NCBI GenBank assembly: GCA_005789825.1
Contig: SXWY01000060.1
Location: 1 to 39,919 of the forward strand
Length of the DNA stretch: 39,919 nt
Origin: Burkholderiales bacterium
GTDB taxonomy: Bacteria; Pseudomonadota; Gammaproteobacteria; Burkholderiales; Burkholderiaceae_C
Reading direction: 5' to 3'
Shown: one piece after another, positions 30,204 through 39,919 of the stretch
Layout of the letters: every line of letters begins with the position of its first letter
Numbering within the stretch: position 1 is the stretch's first letter
Position numbers and translations under genes: made by a program
The notes under the pieces: model-generated
Databases searched by the model: none
What the model saw: only the letters and a program-made list of their open reading frames with translations
What the model was told of the DNA's origin: nothing

Positions 30204-31622
30204 TTATCGGTTGTCTTTGCCTGCGGTCCAGTCGATCAGCGCATCCATCACGGGGCGGGCTTGGTTGGCGTTGGCATGGTTGACCATGGCCACCAACACA
30301 AAGCGCTGACCATTGGCCGCATCGACATAACCGGCAATGCCCATGACATCGCGCAAGCTGCCGGTTTTCAAATGCGCCATGGCGCTGCTTTTGCTGCGCT
30401 TGAGGGTGCCATCCAAACCGGTGATCGGTAACGACGCCATCAACTCCGGCATAAAGCCTTGGCCCCATACCCATTGCAACAAATAAGCCAAGGACTGGGC
30501 AGTGATTCGCGCGTCGCGGCTCAAGCCAGAGCCTTTGTCCAGCAAAGGGGGTTCTGCCAGGGGTAAACGTTCGCGCCACCAGGCATTCACTGTGTCTGCG
30601 GCGGTGCTGGCATTGCCGTTGCCGCGTTTTTGTGCGCCCAAGGTCAAAAACACCTGGTCCGCCATCACGTTGTTGCTGAATTTGTTGATGTCTCGCACCA
30701 ACTCGGCCAGCGTGGGAGATTCATGCACCAACACCGCGGTGGCCTCAGTGGGCAGGCGGCCATCGCGCACCGTGCCGCTGAGTTGCCCGCCGAGATGCCA
30801 CCACATGCCGCCCACAGCACGGGACGCGAATTGCAAAGGGTCGCTGTAGGCGACTTGCCAGGTTTTTTCTCCGCAAGACAGCGGATAACTGCCGGCAAAG
30901 CTGATGGACAAGGCTTGCTGAAAATCTGCTTTCAACCCGGCGCGGTAATCGCCGCATTCCGCTGTGTTCAATGGCACCGTGGCAGGCCATGTCACACCCG
31001 CCAATGGCGGCTCCATGTGTACCCGCGCCACTTGGTGGGCCAGGTCTGGCACAAATTGCACCCGCAGCGCTTTGAAGTTGATCAGCAACGCGTCTGGCGT
31101 GGCGTTGTAAGGCCGCAAGGGCTCGCCATCAAAACCGCCCGGGTCTTGGGCCGGCACACTGAAGAGGCTGCGGTCGAGCACGATGTCACCTTGGATCTGG
31201 CGTATGCCCAATGCCTGAATGCGGCGCATCAGCAACCACAATTGCTCAACCCCTAAGCGCGGGTCGCCACTGCCTTGTATGTACACATGGCCATGCCAGA
31301 CACCCTCGCGCAATTGGCCCTCTAAAAACACCGACGTGCGCCAAGTGAACGCTGGACCGAGCAAGTCCAAGGCGGCCGTGGTGGTGACCAATTTCATCAA
31401 CGACGCGGGGTTGCGCGATTCGTCCGCCAAATGCGCGAGTCGGGCGGCAGGCCCATGCACAGGCAACACCACCACACTCAGAGATTCGGGTGGCAGTCGC
31501 GCAACCTTGAGCGCTTCTTGCACGCTGAGCGGCAGCGTATGTGCCGGTTGCGCATGCACTGTCAAAGCCATCACGCCAGCAGCGACAAGATAGCCAAAGG
31601 TTTTGAACAAACGCGGTGTCAT
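30204..31622 (-). CDS. dacB: D-alanyl-D-alanine carboxypeptidase/endopeptidase (PBP4 family)
   Basis: Penicillin-binding motifs SLMKLV (SxxK), SNN (SxN) and KTGSL (KTG). Confidence 0.93.
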   Translation of the reverse strand: MTPRLFKTFGYLVAAGVMALTVHAQPAHTLPLSVQEALKVARLPPESLSVVVLPVHGPAARLAHLADESRNPASLMKLVTTTAALDLLGPAFTWRTSVFLEGQLREGVWHGHVYIQGSGDPRLGVEQLWLLMRRIQALGIRQIQGDIVLDRSLFSVPAQDPGGFDGEPLRPYNATPDALLINFKALRVQFVPDLAHQVARVHMEPPLAGVTWPATVPLNTAECGDYRAGLKADFQQALSISFAGSYPLSCGEKTWQVAYSDPLQFASRAVGGMWWHLGGQLSGTVRDGRLPTEATAVLVHESPTLAELVRDINKFSNNVMADQVFLTLGAQKRGNGNASTAADTVNAWWRERLPLAEPPLLDKGSGLSRDARITAQSLAYLLQWVWGQGFMPELMASLPITGLDGTLKRSKSSAMAHLKTGSLRDVMGIAGYVDAANGQRFVLVAMVNHANANQARPVMDALIDWTAGKDNR

Positions 31623-31666
31623 GCAACGATTATCAAACGGGGCGACCCAACACAGATAATGCTGGC

Positions 31667-32653
31667 ATGCAATCTTTCATGAAACAGCTGCTCAGTGGCC
31701 AATCCAAGCGCAGCGGTTTGTGGGCCGCGCTGGTCACCGTCACGATATGGACTGCCTTCATCATCATTGCACGTGCTTCCGCCCAGCACAGTTTGTTGCC
31801 GTTGGACATCACTTGGGCCCGCATTGTCGGCGCCAGTGCCATTTTGTTGCCATGGTCATGGTGGACGGTGCGGCAACGACGGCGCGAGCAGCCCGACGCG
31901 GGTTCGTTTGCCGGTTTCTCGCCATTGCCTTGGCGCATCACCGTGGTGACAGGGTTTTTCGGCGGCTTTGCTTACGCCATATTCGCCTACAGCGGCTTTT
32001 TTTTGGCACCCGCCGCGCACGGTTCGGTGTTGATGCCCGGCAGTTTGCCCTTATGGACCAGTGTGTTGGCGGTGTTTTTACTCGGTGAACGCTTACACGG
32101 TTACCGGCTGCTGGGATTGGCCATGATTTTGTCTGGCGATTTGCTCGTGGGCGGCAGCAGTTTGTGGCAGGCCTTCGATGGTGGCAGCGTGTGGATAGGC
32201 GACCTGTTGTTCATGGCGGCCAGCGCCTGTTGGTCCACCTACAGCGTCCTCAGCCGTCGTTACCAATTACAACCCGTACCGGCCACCATGGCCATCACCT
32301 GTTTTGCTTTTTTCAGTTTTGTGCCTTTGCATGCATTGCTGTGCAGTCTGGGGCTGTTGAGCACCCACTTATGGACCGCCCCTTGGCATGAAGTGCTGTG
32401 GCAAGCGTTGTTTCAAGGCGGTGGATCGGTGGTGTTGTCTGGCATCAGTTTCACGCTGATGATCCGCGCATACGGCCCGGTGCGCTCAACCATGTTGACC
32501 GCGCTGGTTCCAGGTCTGTCGGCATTGGGCGCGGTTTTTTGGCTGGGCGAGCCCCTGGGCTGGCATGTTTTGCTTGGCTTGTCGTTGGTCACGCTGGGCA
32601 TTGTGTTTGGGGTGCAACCTGCTCGAACCGTGTCTTGGAAGCCTGCGTCATGA
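31667..32653 (+). CDS. EamA/DMT family transporter
   Basis: Repeated EamA hydrophobic segments (HSLLPLDITWARIVGASAILLPW; LGLAMILSGDLLVGG). Start trimmed to MQSFMKQLL. Confidence 0.85.
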   Translation: MQSFMKQLLSGQSKRSGLWAALVTVTIWTAFIIIARASAQHSLLPLDITWARIVGASAILLPWSWWTVRQRRREQPDAGSFAGFSPLPWRITVVTGFFGGFAYAIFAYSGFFLAPAAHGSVLMPGSLPLWTSVLAVFLLGERLHGYRLLGLAMILSGDLLVGGSSLWQAFDGGSVWIGDLLFMAASACWSTYSVLSRRYQLQPVPATMAITCFAFFSFVPLHALLCSLGLLSTHLWTAPWHEVLWQALFQGGGSVVLSGISFTLMIRAYGPVRSTMLTALVPGLSALGAVFWLGEPLGWHVLLGLSLVTLGIVFGVQPARTVSWKPAS

Positions 32654-33357
32654 ATTTGTTGGCCTTGGATTGCAGCACCGATCGCCTGTCGCTGGCCGTG
32701 CAACATGAAGACCGTGTTTTCACGCACCACGGTTTGGCTGGGGCGCAAGCATCTGCGACTGTGATCGACGCGGTATTGGCATTGCTGGTGCAAGCCAAAT
32801 TGCCCATGGCGTCATTGCAAGCGATTGCATTTGGACGCGGGCCCGGGGCTTTCACGGGTTTGCGCACAGCCTGCTCGGTGGCGCAAGGGCTGGCTTTGGG
32901 TGCGGGCTTGCCCTTGCTGCCCATCGACACCTTGCTTTGTCTGGCCCAAGCCACTGCAACCACACACACCCGCGTCATCGCCATGTTGGACGCCCGCATG
33001 GGTCAGGTCTACGCGGGCGCCTATGAGCGGCAGGCAGACGGCTGGGCGACGCTGACCGCGCCGATGCTGTGCGAACCGCAAGACTGGGTCTCACCCGTCG
33101 CTTGGCAAGGTTTGCCCAGGGTGCTGGCGGGCAACGCCCTGGCCGTGCATGAAAGCCGTTTGCAACCGTTGCTCATCGCCTGTGGAACAGACCCCGTGAC
33201 GGTCTGGCCTGAAGCCACCGCCATGCTGACATTGGCCAGGCTGGCTTGGCAGCGCGGGCAGGCGGTGACAGCGCAAGACGCCATGCCGGTGTATGTGCGT
33301 GACGATGTGGCCCGCACCACGGCTGAGCGTTTGGCAGACAAGGCAGCCAACGCATGA
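32650..33357 (+). CDS. tsaB: tRNA threonylcarbamoyladenosine biosynthesis protein TsaB
   Basis: MNLLALDCSTDRLSLAVQ; AFGRGPGAFTGLRTACSVAQGLALG; ATGA overlap with the upstream transporter. Confidence 0.95.
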   Translation: MNLLALDCSTDRLSLAVQHEDRVFTHHGLAGAQASATVIDAVLALLVQAKLPMASLQAIAFGRGPGAFTGLRTACSVAQGLALGAGLPLLPIDTLLCLAQATATTHTRVIAMLDARMGQVYAGAYERQADGWATLTAPMLCEPQDWVSPVAWQGLPRVLAGNALAVHESRLQPLLIACGTDPVTVWPEATAMLTLARLAWQRGQAVTAQDAMPVYVRDDVARTTAERLADKAANA

Positions 33358-33845
33358 AGTTGTTTCGCAAATCGCACAGCGTCTTGCTGAAGAACAACCT
33401 CTTGCCCACACCGCAAGACATGACGCAAGACATGTTGACCCCAGTGCTGCGGGTCGAACAAGGCGCGTATTCACACCCTTGGCTGATGGGCAACTTTGTC
33501 GACTCGATCGTCAGCGGCTATCACATGCCTGTGTGGTGGCATGGCGATGAATTGCTGTGTTATTTGGTGGCCATGCGCGGCGCAGACGAAGTGCATTTGC
33601 TCAATTTCACCGTGGCGCCCGCCCACCAGCGCCAAGGCTTGGCACAAGCCATGATGCGTTATTTGCGCGACTGGAGCCTTTCTCGCGGTGTGCACAGTAT
33701 TTGGCTGGAGGTGCGCGCCAGCAACCAGCGTGCGATTGCTCTGTATGTGGCGAGCGGGTTTGTCAAAGACGGTGTGCGCCCCAGTTACTACCCGGTTCAC
33801 AACGGCCAACGCGAAGACGCGGTGGTCATGTCGTTGAACTGGTGA
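33354..33845 (+). CDS. rimI: Ribosomal protein S18 alanine N-acetyltransferase
   Basis: GNAT domain: LNFTVAPAHQRQGLAQAMMRYL, WLEVRASNQRAIALYVASGF; overlaps tsaB stop. Confidence 0.92.
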   Translation: MKLFRKSHSVLLKNNLLPTPQDMTQDMLTPVLRVEQGAYSHPWLMGNFVDSIVSGYHMPVWWHGDELLCYLVAMRGADEVHLLNFTVAPAHQRQGLAQAMMRYLRDWSLSRGVHSIWLEVRASNQRAIALYVASGFVKDGVRPSYYPVHNGQREDAVVMSLNW

Positions 33846-34636
33846 GCGGCGGTGGTAAGGTCTGGCCCATGATGCCTGCACTCGATACCCGACAACGCGC
33901 CATGCTGGCAGAGATGGGGGTGCGTGTCTGGCAGCCGACCGACGAGGTACCGCCAACACCGGTTGCGGCACCCATCTTGGCTGCCGATCCCGCGCCGCGC
34001 TTGGGCCACTTGCCCGACGGGTTGAGCCAGATGGATTGGCCGTCGTTGAAAAACGCGGCGGCCGAATGCCGTGCCTGTGGATTGTGCGAACACCGCCAAC
34101 AATCCGTGTTTGCAGAAGGTGCGCCGGTGGAAGGACAACGCACCGATTGGTTGATCATCGGCGATGCGCCCAACGACAACGAGAACACTTCTGGCAGGCC
34201 CTTCAGCGGGCCAGAAGCGGATTTGCTGGATGCCATGTTGCTCGCCATGGGGTTGAGGCGCCCCACGGTTGCGGACTCGTCAGCATCGGTGGTGTTGGTC
34301 AATGCTTTGAAATGCAAGCCGCCTGCACAACGCAATCCCCACGCCGACGAATTGGCGCAGTGCCGACATTTCTTGAACCGGCAAATAGCATTGCTACAAC
34401 CCCGGGTGATTTTGGCGTTGGGGCGAACGGCCAGCATGGCCGTGCTGCACGACAGCCAGCCCGACATCCACGCCATGCCGCTGGGGAAATTGCGCGGTCA
34501 AGTCCACCAGGCCCATGGCTTTCCGGTGATCGTCAGTTACCACCCCGCCTATTTGATGCGTACCCCCAGCGACAAGGCCAAAGCTTGGAGCGACTTGTGT
34601 TCGGCGATGACGCTTTTGCGAAGCGGCAACCGATGA
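33842..34636 (+). CDS. Type-4 uracil-DNA glycosylase family protein
   Basis: CRACGLCEHRQQSVFAEG, WLIIGDAPNDNENTSGRPFSGPEADLLDAML, YHPAYLMRTPSDKAKAW. GTG start overlapping rimI stop; ATG at 33869 is an alternative. Confidence 0.9.
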   Translation: MSGGGKVWPMMPALDTRQRAMLAEMGVRVWQPTDEVPPTPVAAPILAADPAPRLGHLPDGLSQMDWPSLKNAAAECRACGLCEHRQQSVFAEGAPVEGQRTDWLIIGDAPNDNENTSGRPFSGPEADLLDAMLLAMGLRRPTVADSSASVVLVNALKCKPPAQRNPHADELAQCRHFLNRQIALLQPRVILALGRTASMAVLHDSQPDIHAMPLGKLRGQVHQAHGFPVIVSYHPAYLMRTPSDKAKAWSDLCSAMTLLRSGNR

Positions 34637-34669
34637 AGGTTTGCAACATCCGCTACCTACAATCAACCC

Positions 34670-35500
34670 ATGACTTTTCTTGAACAGCTCAAGCACGCCA
34701 CCCAAATCAGCGGTTCGGTGTTGTGTGTTGGGCTTGACCCCGAACCCGCCAAATTTCCTGTTCATCTGCAAAGCCAACCGGATGCCATCTACGCGTTTTG
34801 TGCGCAGATCGTAGACGCCACCCACGACTTGGTTTGTGCTTTCAAGCCGCAAATTGCTTACTTTGCCGCGCACCGTGCTGAAGCGCAATTAGAGCAATTG
34901 ATCGCGCATATTCGCCGCGTCGCCCCCGCCGTTCCTGTGATTTTGGATGCCAAGCGTGGCGATATCGGCAGCACTGCCGAGCAATACGCCATCGAAGCGT
35001 TTGAGCGTTACGGTGCCGATGCCGTCACCTTGTCGCCGTTCATGGGGTTTGATTCGATCGAGCCTTATGTCAAGCGGCATGGCAAAGGCGCTTTTTTGCT
35101 GTGTCGCACGTCGAACCCCGGTGGCGACGATTGGCAAACACGTCGCTTGGCGGACGTTGACGGTCAACCCAGGCTGTTCGAACACTTGGCGCACTTGGCG
35201 CAGGGGCCTTGGAATTTGAACGGCCAATTGGGCTTGGTGGTGGGCGCCACATACCCCGATGAAATTGCCCGTGTGCGCGACATTGCACCGGCTTTACCGC
35301 TGCTGATCCCCGGGGTGGGCGCACAAGGCGGCGATGCCGCGACCACGCTCAAAGCAGGCTTGCGCAAACAGGGTGACCAAATCAGCGGGCCGATCATCGT
35401 CAATTCTTCGCGCGCTATTTTGTACGCTTCGCCAACGAAAGATTTCGCGCAAACTGCCAGAGTTGCTGCGTTGCAAGCGCATGGTTCTTTGACCATTTGA
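34670..35500 (+). CDS. pyrF: Orotidine 5'-phosphate decarboxylase
   Basis: [51 protein letters not shown]. Confidence 0.96.
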   Translation: MTFLEQLKHATQISGSVLCVGLDPEPAKFPVHLQSQPDAIYAFCAQIVDATHDLVCAFKPQIAYFAAHRAEAQLEQLIAHIRRVAPAVPVILDAKRGDIGSTAEQYAIEAFERYGADAVTLSPFMGFDSIEPYVKRHGKGAFLLCRTSNPGGDDWQTRRLADVDGQPRLFEHLAHLAQGPWNLNGQLGLVVGATYPDEIARVRDIAPALPLLIPGVGAQGGDAATTLKAGLRKQGDQISGPIIVNSSRAILYASPTKDFAQTARVAALQAHGSLTI

Positions 35501-35644
35501 TTTTTTCGTATTGATCATTCATTTCGATTAGATTGCAATTGTTCTTTTGCGCATTGTTGGCATAAAAATGTAAATCAAATCAACAGGTTATTACGTTCTT
35601 GGGGTTTATGGGATATGGTCTAAAGATAAAAAATCAAACAACCC

Positions 35645-35992
35645 ATGACCTTGTTTCGTTCCCAATTCTTTGCCTTGCTAGACGCCGTCAGCGACATCGA
35701 AACCAAATACTTCAACCAACTGCCAGACTTGGATGCCCAAGTGCTGTTGATGCGCATTGCCGTCGCCAACGACAAAAAAGAACCCATGAATGTGACCCAA
35801 GCCATGGCACTCAAATCGATCGGCTCGCCAGCCATGCTGCACCGAAAAATCAACGATTTGCTGCACAAAGGGTTGGTGGAACTGGTGTTTGAGGGCACGA
35901 ACCGTCGCACCAAATATTTGATTCCCACCGCTTTGTCGCTGGCCATCATTGATGACATGGCCGTGGCGGCCGCGCGTTCATACAAGCACTGA
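35645..35992 (+). CDS. Small winged-helix (MarR-like) putative transcriptional regulator
   Basis: 115 aa; MALKSIGSPAMLHRKINDLLHKGLVELVFEGTNRRTKYLIPT fits HTH plus wing; preceded by an AT-rich leader. Confidence 0.65.
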   Translation: MTLFRSQFFALLDAVSDIETKYFNQLPDLDAQVLLMRIAVANDKKEPMNVTQAMALKSIGSPAMLHRKINDLLHKGLVELVFEGTNRRTKYLIPTALSLAIIDDMAVAAARSYKH

Positions 35993-36000
35993 AGGATTTG

Positions 36001-38985
36001 TCAGTCCATCGCTGGTAACAAGCGTTTGAGATAGCGGCCTGTGACACTCGCGGGGTTATTCGCCACCTGCTCGGGTGTGCCAACCGCCACCACTTGGCCA
36101 CCACCGACGCCGCCTTGCGGACCCATGTCGATCAGCCAATCGGCGGTTTTGATCACGTCCAAGTTGTGCTCAATGACCACCACGGTGTTACCGGCTTGCA
36201 CCAACTGCTGCAAGACTTTGAGCAATAAATCGATGTCGGCGAAATGTAAACCGGTGGTGGGTTCGTCAAGTATGTAGAGCGTTTTACCCGTGTCTCGCTT
36301 GCTCAGTTCCAAGGCCAATTTGACACGCTGCGCCTCACCGCCGGACAACGTGGTGGCGGCCTGCCCCAACCGTACATATCCCAAGCCCACTTCCATCAAG
36401 GTGTTGAGCTTGCGCGCGAGTGCTGGCACCGGTTTGAAAAACGCCAGCGCGTCTTCCACGGTCATGTTCAAAATCTGCGCGATGTTTTTGCCCTTGTACT
36501 GCACGTCCAAGGTTTCGCGGTTGTAGCGTTGGCCCATGCACACATCGCAAGGGACATACACATCGGGCAAAAAATGCATTTCTACCTTGACCATGCCGTC
36601 GCCTTGGCAAGCGTTGCATCGGCCACCGTCCACGTTGAACGAAAACCGCCCGGGTCCATAGCCGCGTTCGCGCGACATCGGCACATCGGCCATGAGTTCA
36701 CGAAGCGGGGTGAACAGTCCGGTGTAGGTGGCGGGGTTAGAACGCGGTGTGCGGCCAATCGGCGACTGATCAACATTGATCACCTTGTCGAAATGGTAGA
36801 GGCCAAGGATGTCGTCATGCGGCGCAGGCTCTTCATGGGCGCGGTGAATTTGTCGGGCCACCGCGGTGTACAAGGTGTCATTCACCAATGTGGACTTGCC
36901 CGAACCGGACACCCCGGTCACGCAAGTGAACAAACCCACGGGAAATTCCACGGTGACGTTTTGCAGGTTGTTGCCACGCGCACCCACCACGGTCAACGCT
37001 TGGCGAGCCGCGTGTTTTTGCAAGTCGGGTAACGCCTGGCCAAACACATTTTGGGCGGGTACAGGTGTGTGTGCAGTGGTCTGCAACAGCCAGTCCCGGC
37101 GATGCGCAGGCACGGCAATCGATAAATCGCCACTCATATAACGACCCGTGAGCGACAGCGCATTGGCCTGCAGTTGTGCGGGCGTGCCTTGCGCCATCAC
37201 CCGCCCGCCATGCACACCCGCACCAGGCCCCATGTCGATGCAATGGTCGGCCGCACGAATCATGTCTTCGTCATGCTCAACCACCAACACGCTGTTGCCG
37301 ATATCGCGCAAATGTTTCAGGGTGTCAATCAATCGGTCGTTGTCGCGCTGGTGCAAACCGATGCTGGGTTCATCCAGCACATACATCACGCCCGTGAGAC
37401 CGGAACCGATTTGCGAGGCCAATCGAATACGCTGCGCCTCACCCCCAGACAAGGTATCCGCGCTGCGCGAAAGGCTCAAATAGGTGAGGCCCACATCGTT
37501 CAGAAATTTCAAACGGTTGGCAATTTCACGCACCACCTTGTCCGCGATATCGGCTTTGTTGCCATCGAGTGTGAGTTGCTGGAAATAGTCTTGGCATTCA
37601 GACAAGGTGAGATGGCTGACATCGTGCACCGTCAAGGCTTGCGGGCCTGTGCCCAGACGCACATGGCGGGCCTCGGTGCGCAAGCGCGTACCGGCACAAG
37701 CCTCACATGATCGCAAGCCCCTGTAACGCGACAACTCTTCACGCACCAACGCCGAGTCAGTGTCTTTGTAGCGGCGGGCCATGTTGTGAACGATGCCCTC
37801 AAAAGGATGCTGCTTAGAGGTTTTACGCCCCGCGCGACTGCCTGACTCCAACACATAGCTGAATTTGATGGATTCATCGCCCGAGCCATACAGCAGCACT
37901 TGCTGTATGTCAGCAGGCAGTTGCTCAAAAGGTGTTTCGAGGTCAAATGGGTAATGGTTGGCCAAACTTTCCAACATGGCAAAGTAGTACGCATTGCGCT
38001 TGTCCCAACCCTTGATGGCACCGCTGGCTAAGCTGATTTCGGGAAATGCCACGATACGCGCTGGATCAAAAAAACTTTGCTCGCCCAAACCTTCGCATGC
38101 CGGGCAAGCACCCAGCGGCGAGTTGAACGAGAACAGGCGCGGCTCCAATTCTCCAATCGCGAAACTGCAATGCGGGCAGGCAAATTTGGCATTGAACGCA
38201 TGCTCCACACCCGTGTCCAGGTCCAACACCAACGCCCTGCCATCGGCCAGCCGCAACGCGGTTTCCATACTCTCAGCAATGCGCTGCGCCATGTCAGGCC
38301 GCACTTTCAACCGGTCAATCACCACATCAATGTCATGCTTTTCTTTTTTCGCCAAAGCGGGTAACTCTGCCAATTCCACGACATGTCCATCGATCCGAAA
38401 CCGCACAAACCCTTGCGCTTGCATCTGGACAAACACTTCGGCGAATTCGCCTTTGCGTTCTCGCGCCACCGGCGCCATCAGCATCAAACGGGTATCCATG
38501 GGCAATGCCAACACCGCGTCCACCATTTGCGACACGCTTGACGCTTGCAGCGGCACGCCATGCTGCGGGCAATGGGGTGTGCCCGCCCGCGCAAACAGCA
38601 ACCGCAAATAGTCATGGATTTCAGTGACAGTCCCCACGGTAGAGCGTGGGTTGTGGCTGGTGGCTTTTTGCTCAATCGCAATCGCGGGCGACAAGCCCTC
38701 GATCAGGTCTACATCCGGCTTGTCCATGCGCTGCAAAAACTGTCGCGCATACGCCGATAAGCTTTCGACATAACGGCGCTGACCTTCGGCATACAAGGTG
38801 TCAAACGCCAAACTCGATTTGCCTGAGCCTGACAAGCCTGTGATCACCACCAATTGGTTGCGCGGAATGTCAACGTCAATATTTTTCAGATTGTGTGTGC
38901 GTGCGCCTCGAACACTGATCTGCCCGAACGCGCCGCGTCCGTGGAGATGGTTCGCCAGGTAGTTGGCTTCTGAGGGAGAATTCAC
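36001..38985 (-). CDS. uvrA: Excinuclease ABC subunit A
   Basis: 994 aa; [62 protein letters not shown]; zinc-finger CxxC pairs; [16 protein letters not shown]. Confidence 0.98.
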   Translation of the reverse strand: MNSPSEANYLANHLHGRGAFGQISVRGARTHNLKNIDVDIPRNQLVVITGLSGSGKSSLAFDTLYAEGQRRYVESLSAYARQFLQRMDKPDVDLIEGLSPAIAIEQKATSHNPRSTVGTVTEIHDYLRLLFARAGTPHCPQHGVPLQASSVSQMVDAVLALPMDTRLMLMAPVARERKGEFAEVFVQMQAQGFVRFRIDGHVVELAELPALAKKEKHDIDVVIDRLKVRPDMAQRIAESMETALRLADGRALVLDLDTGVEHAFNAKFACPHCSFAIGELEPRLFSFNSPLGACPACEGLGEQSFFDPARIVAFPEISLASGAIKGWDKRNAYYFAMLESLANHYPFDLETPFEQLPADIQQVLLYGSGDESIKFSYVLESGSRAGRKTSKQHPFEGIVHNMARRYKDTDSALVREELSRYRGLRSCEACAGTRLRTEARHVRLGTGPQALTVHDVSHLTLSECQDYFQQLTLDGNKADIADKVVREIANRLKFLNDVGLTYLSLSRSADTLSGGEAQRIRLASQIGSGLTGVMYVLDEPSIGLHQRDNDRLIDTLKHLRDIGNSVLVVEHDEDMIRAADHCIDMGPGAGVHGGRVMAQGTPAQLQANALSLTGRYMSGDLSIAVPAHRRDWLLQTTAHTPVPAQNVFGQALPDLQKHAARQALTVVGARGNNLQNVTVEFPVGLFTCVTGVSGSGKSTLVNDTLYTAVARQIHRAHEEPAPHDDILGLYHFDKVINVDQSPIGRTPRSNPATYTGLFTPLRELMADVPMSRERGYGPGRFSFNVDGGRCNACQGDGMVKVEMHFLPDVYVPCDVCMGQRYNRETLDVQYKGKNIAQILNMTVEDALAFFKPVPALARKLNTLMEVGLGYVRLGQAATTLSGGEAQRVKLALELSKRDTGKTLYILDEPTTGLHFADIDLLLKVLQQLVQAGNTVVVIEHNLDVIKTADWLIDMGPQGGVGGGQVVAVGTPEQVANNPASVTGRYLKRLLPAMD

Positions 38986-39098
38986 GTGTTGAGTGTCATT
39001 TTGGGCAACCTGCCATCATAGCCAATCTCACTTATTGACTGTCTTTATGCCCATCCCCTCTTTTCTCTGTTGCCTGCTTGTTCAAGGCCCCGGTCATC

Positions 39099-39919
39099 AT
39101 GACTAGCGCCAAAGCCTTAAGTCTTCAAGGCTTTGCCAGCCTGTTGCTGGTGGCTCTGCTGATGGCAGCCAACCATGTGTCTGCGCGTTTGGCTTTTGAC
39201 AGTGGCTTGGATATTGCGTCGGCTGTGGCCGTGCGCAGCGGATGTACCGCCTTGGTAGTGGGTTTGTTGTTGTTTCACGGACGTGTACCCTGGCGATTAA
39301 ACCCGCAGCAATTGCGTGGCTTGTTGATGGTTGGCCTGATGATCGGTGCACAAAGTCAACTTTTGTACGGCGCAGTCTCGCGTTTACCGGTCGCGTTGGC
39401 CTTGCTGGCTTTCAACACCTACCCTCTGTGGGCCGCCGTGTGGAACAAACTGATTTACCGTCAACCTGCTGAACGCCAAGTGTTGTGGACCATGCCAGTG
39501 ATTTTGTGCGGCTTGGCCTTAGCCTTAGACGTTGCAGGTGCGGCCTCTGGCTTGGGGGCTCAGCAACAATGGGCGATCATTGGCGAAGGGGTGGCATTTG
39601 CCATGGCGGCAGCGGCGTCTTTTGGATGGGTTTTGGTGATCACCGAACATGAGACCGCTGGATTGGACGGCAAGGTCCGTACGTTTTTCAGCTTAGTGCT
39701 GGCGTGTTCGGTGGCACTGGCGGTGGTTGGCTGGCAGGGGGGTCCGCATTGGCCACAGACAAATTTGGGTTGGTGGGGCTTGCTAGGATTGACATGCCTG
39801 TACGGCAGCGGTTTCACATTGATGTTCACGGTTTTGCCCAAGCTCGGTGTGGCCGGCAACACCGCGATCATGAATGCCGAACCCGTGTTTGCCTTGGCAT
39901 TGGGTTGGGCCATACTCGA
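39099..39919 (+). CDS. EamA/DMT family transporter (3' truncated by window edge)
   Basis: Open frame MTSAKALSLQGFASLLLVALLMAANHVSARLAFDSGLDIASAVAVRSG...NTAIMNAEPVFALALGWAIL runs off the window; absent from the ORF track because it has no stop. Confidence 0.8.
   Translation, partial: MTSAKALSLQGFASLLLVALLMAANHVSARLAFDSGLDIASAVAVRSGCTALVVGLLLFHGRVPWRLNPQQLRGLLMVGLMIGAQSQLLYGAVSRLPVALALLAFNTYPLWAAVWNKLIYRQPAERQVLWTMPVILCGLALALDVAGAASGLGAQQQWAIIGEGVAFAMAAAASFGWVLVITEHETAGLDGKVRTFFSLVLACSVALAVVGWQGGPHWPQTNLGWWGLLGLTCLYGSGFTLMFTVLPKLGVAGNTAIMNAEPVFALALGWAIL

Noticed and set aside
1-39919. Search by eye for CRISPR arrays, transposases/integrases, tRNA/rRNA genes, retrons, toxin-antitoxin pairs and phage genes
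   Set aside because: No regularly spaced repeats, mobile-element proteins or RNA-gene signatures recognised; small or diverged elements cannot be excluded without tools.

Overview
The window is a gene-dense betaproteobacterial chromosome segment, probably Burkholderiales/Comamonadaceae-like judging by gene content and order (inference, no search run). Most of it is core housekeeping DNA: yajC(partial)-secD-secF; smg and dprA; def-fmt; azlCD-like genes; pgk; a Crp/Fnr regulator, a desaturase and an exported protein; pyk-fba; purC; a thioredoxin-TPR gene; purE-purK-tsaC; dacB; EamA-tsaB-rimI-udg4; pyrF; a small wHTH protein; uvrA; and a truncated EamA transporter. The main accessory element is a complete L-rhamnose utilisation operon (aldolase/dehydrogenase, isomerase, ABC transporter, mutarotase, FGGY kinase; about 15.1-25.0 kb). 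It lies between fba and purC and is divergent from a LysR regulator whose effector domain resembles CbbR. The points most worth checking are: (1) the CbbR-like regulator paired with a rhamnose operon, with phased TNA-N7-TNA motifs between them; (2) the operon's position inside an apparently conserved pyk-fba-purC-purE-purK block, with the kinase running 68 nt into purC; (3) two inverted repeats bracketing the rhamnose-binding-protein cistron, one of which can form mutually exclusive stems; (4) a dense repeat/operator-like region upstream of the Crp/Fnr gene. I found no CRISPR array, transposon, tRNA or rRNA, and no strong evidence for a wholly novel system.
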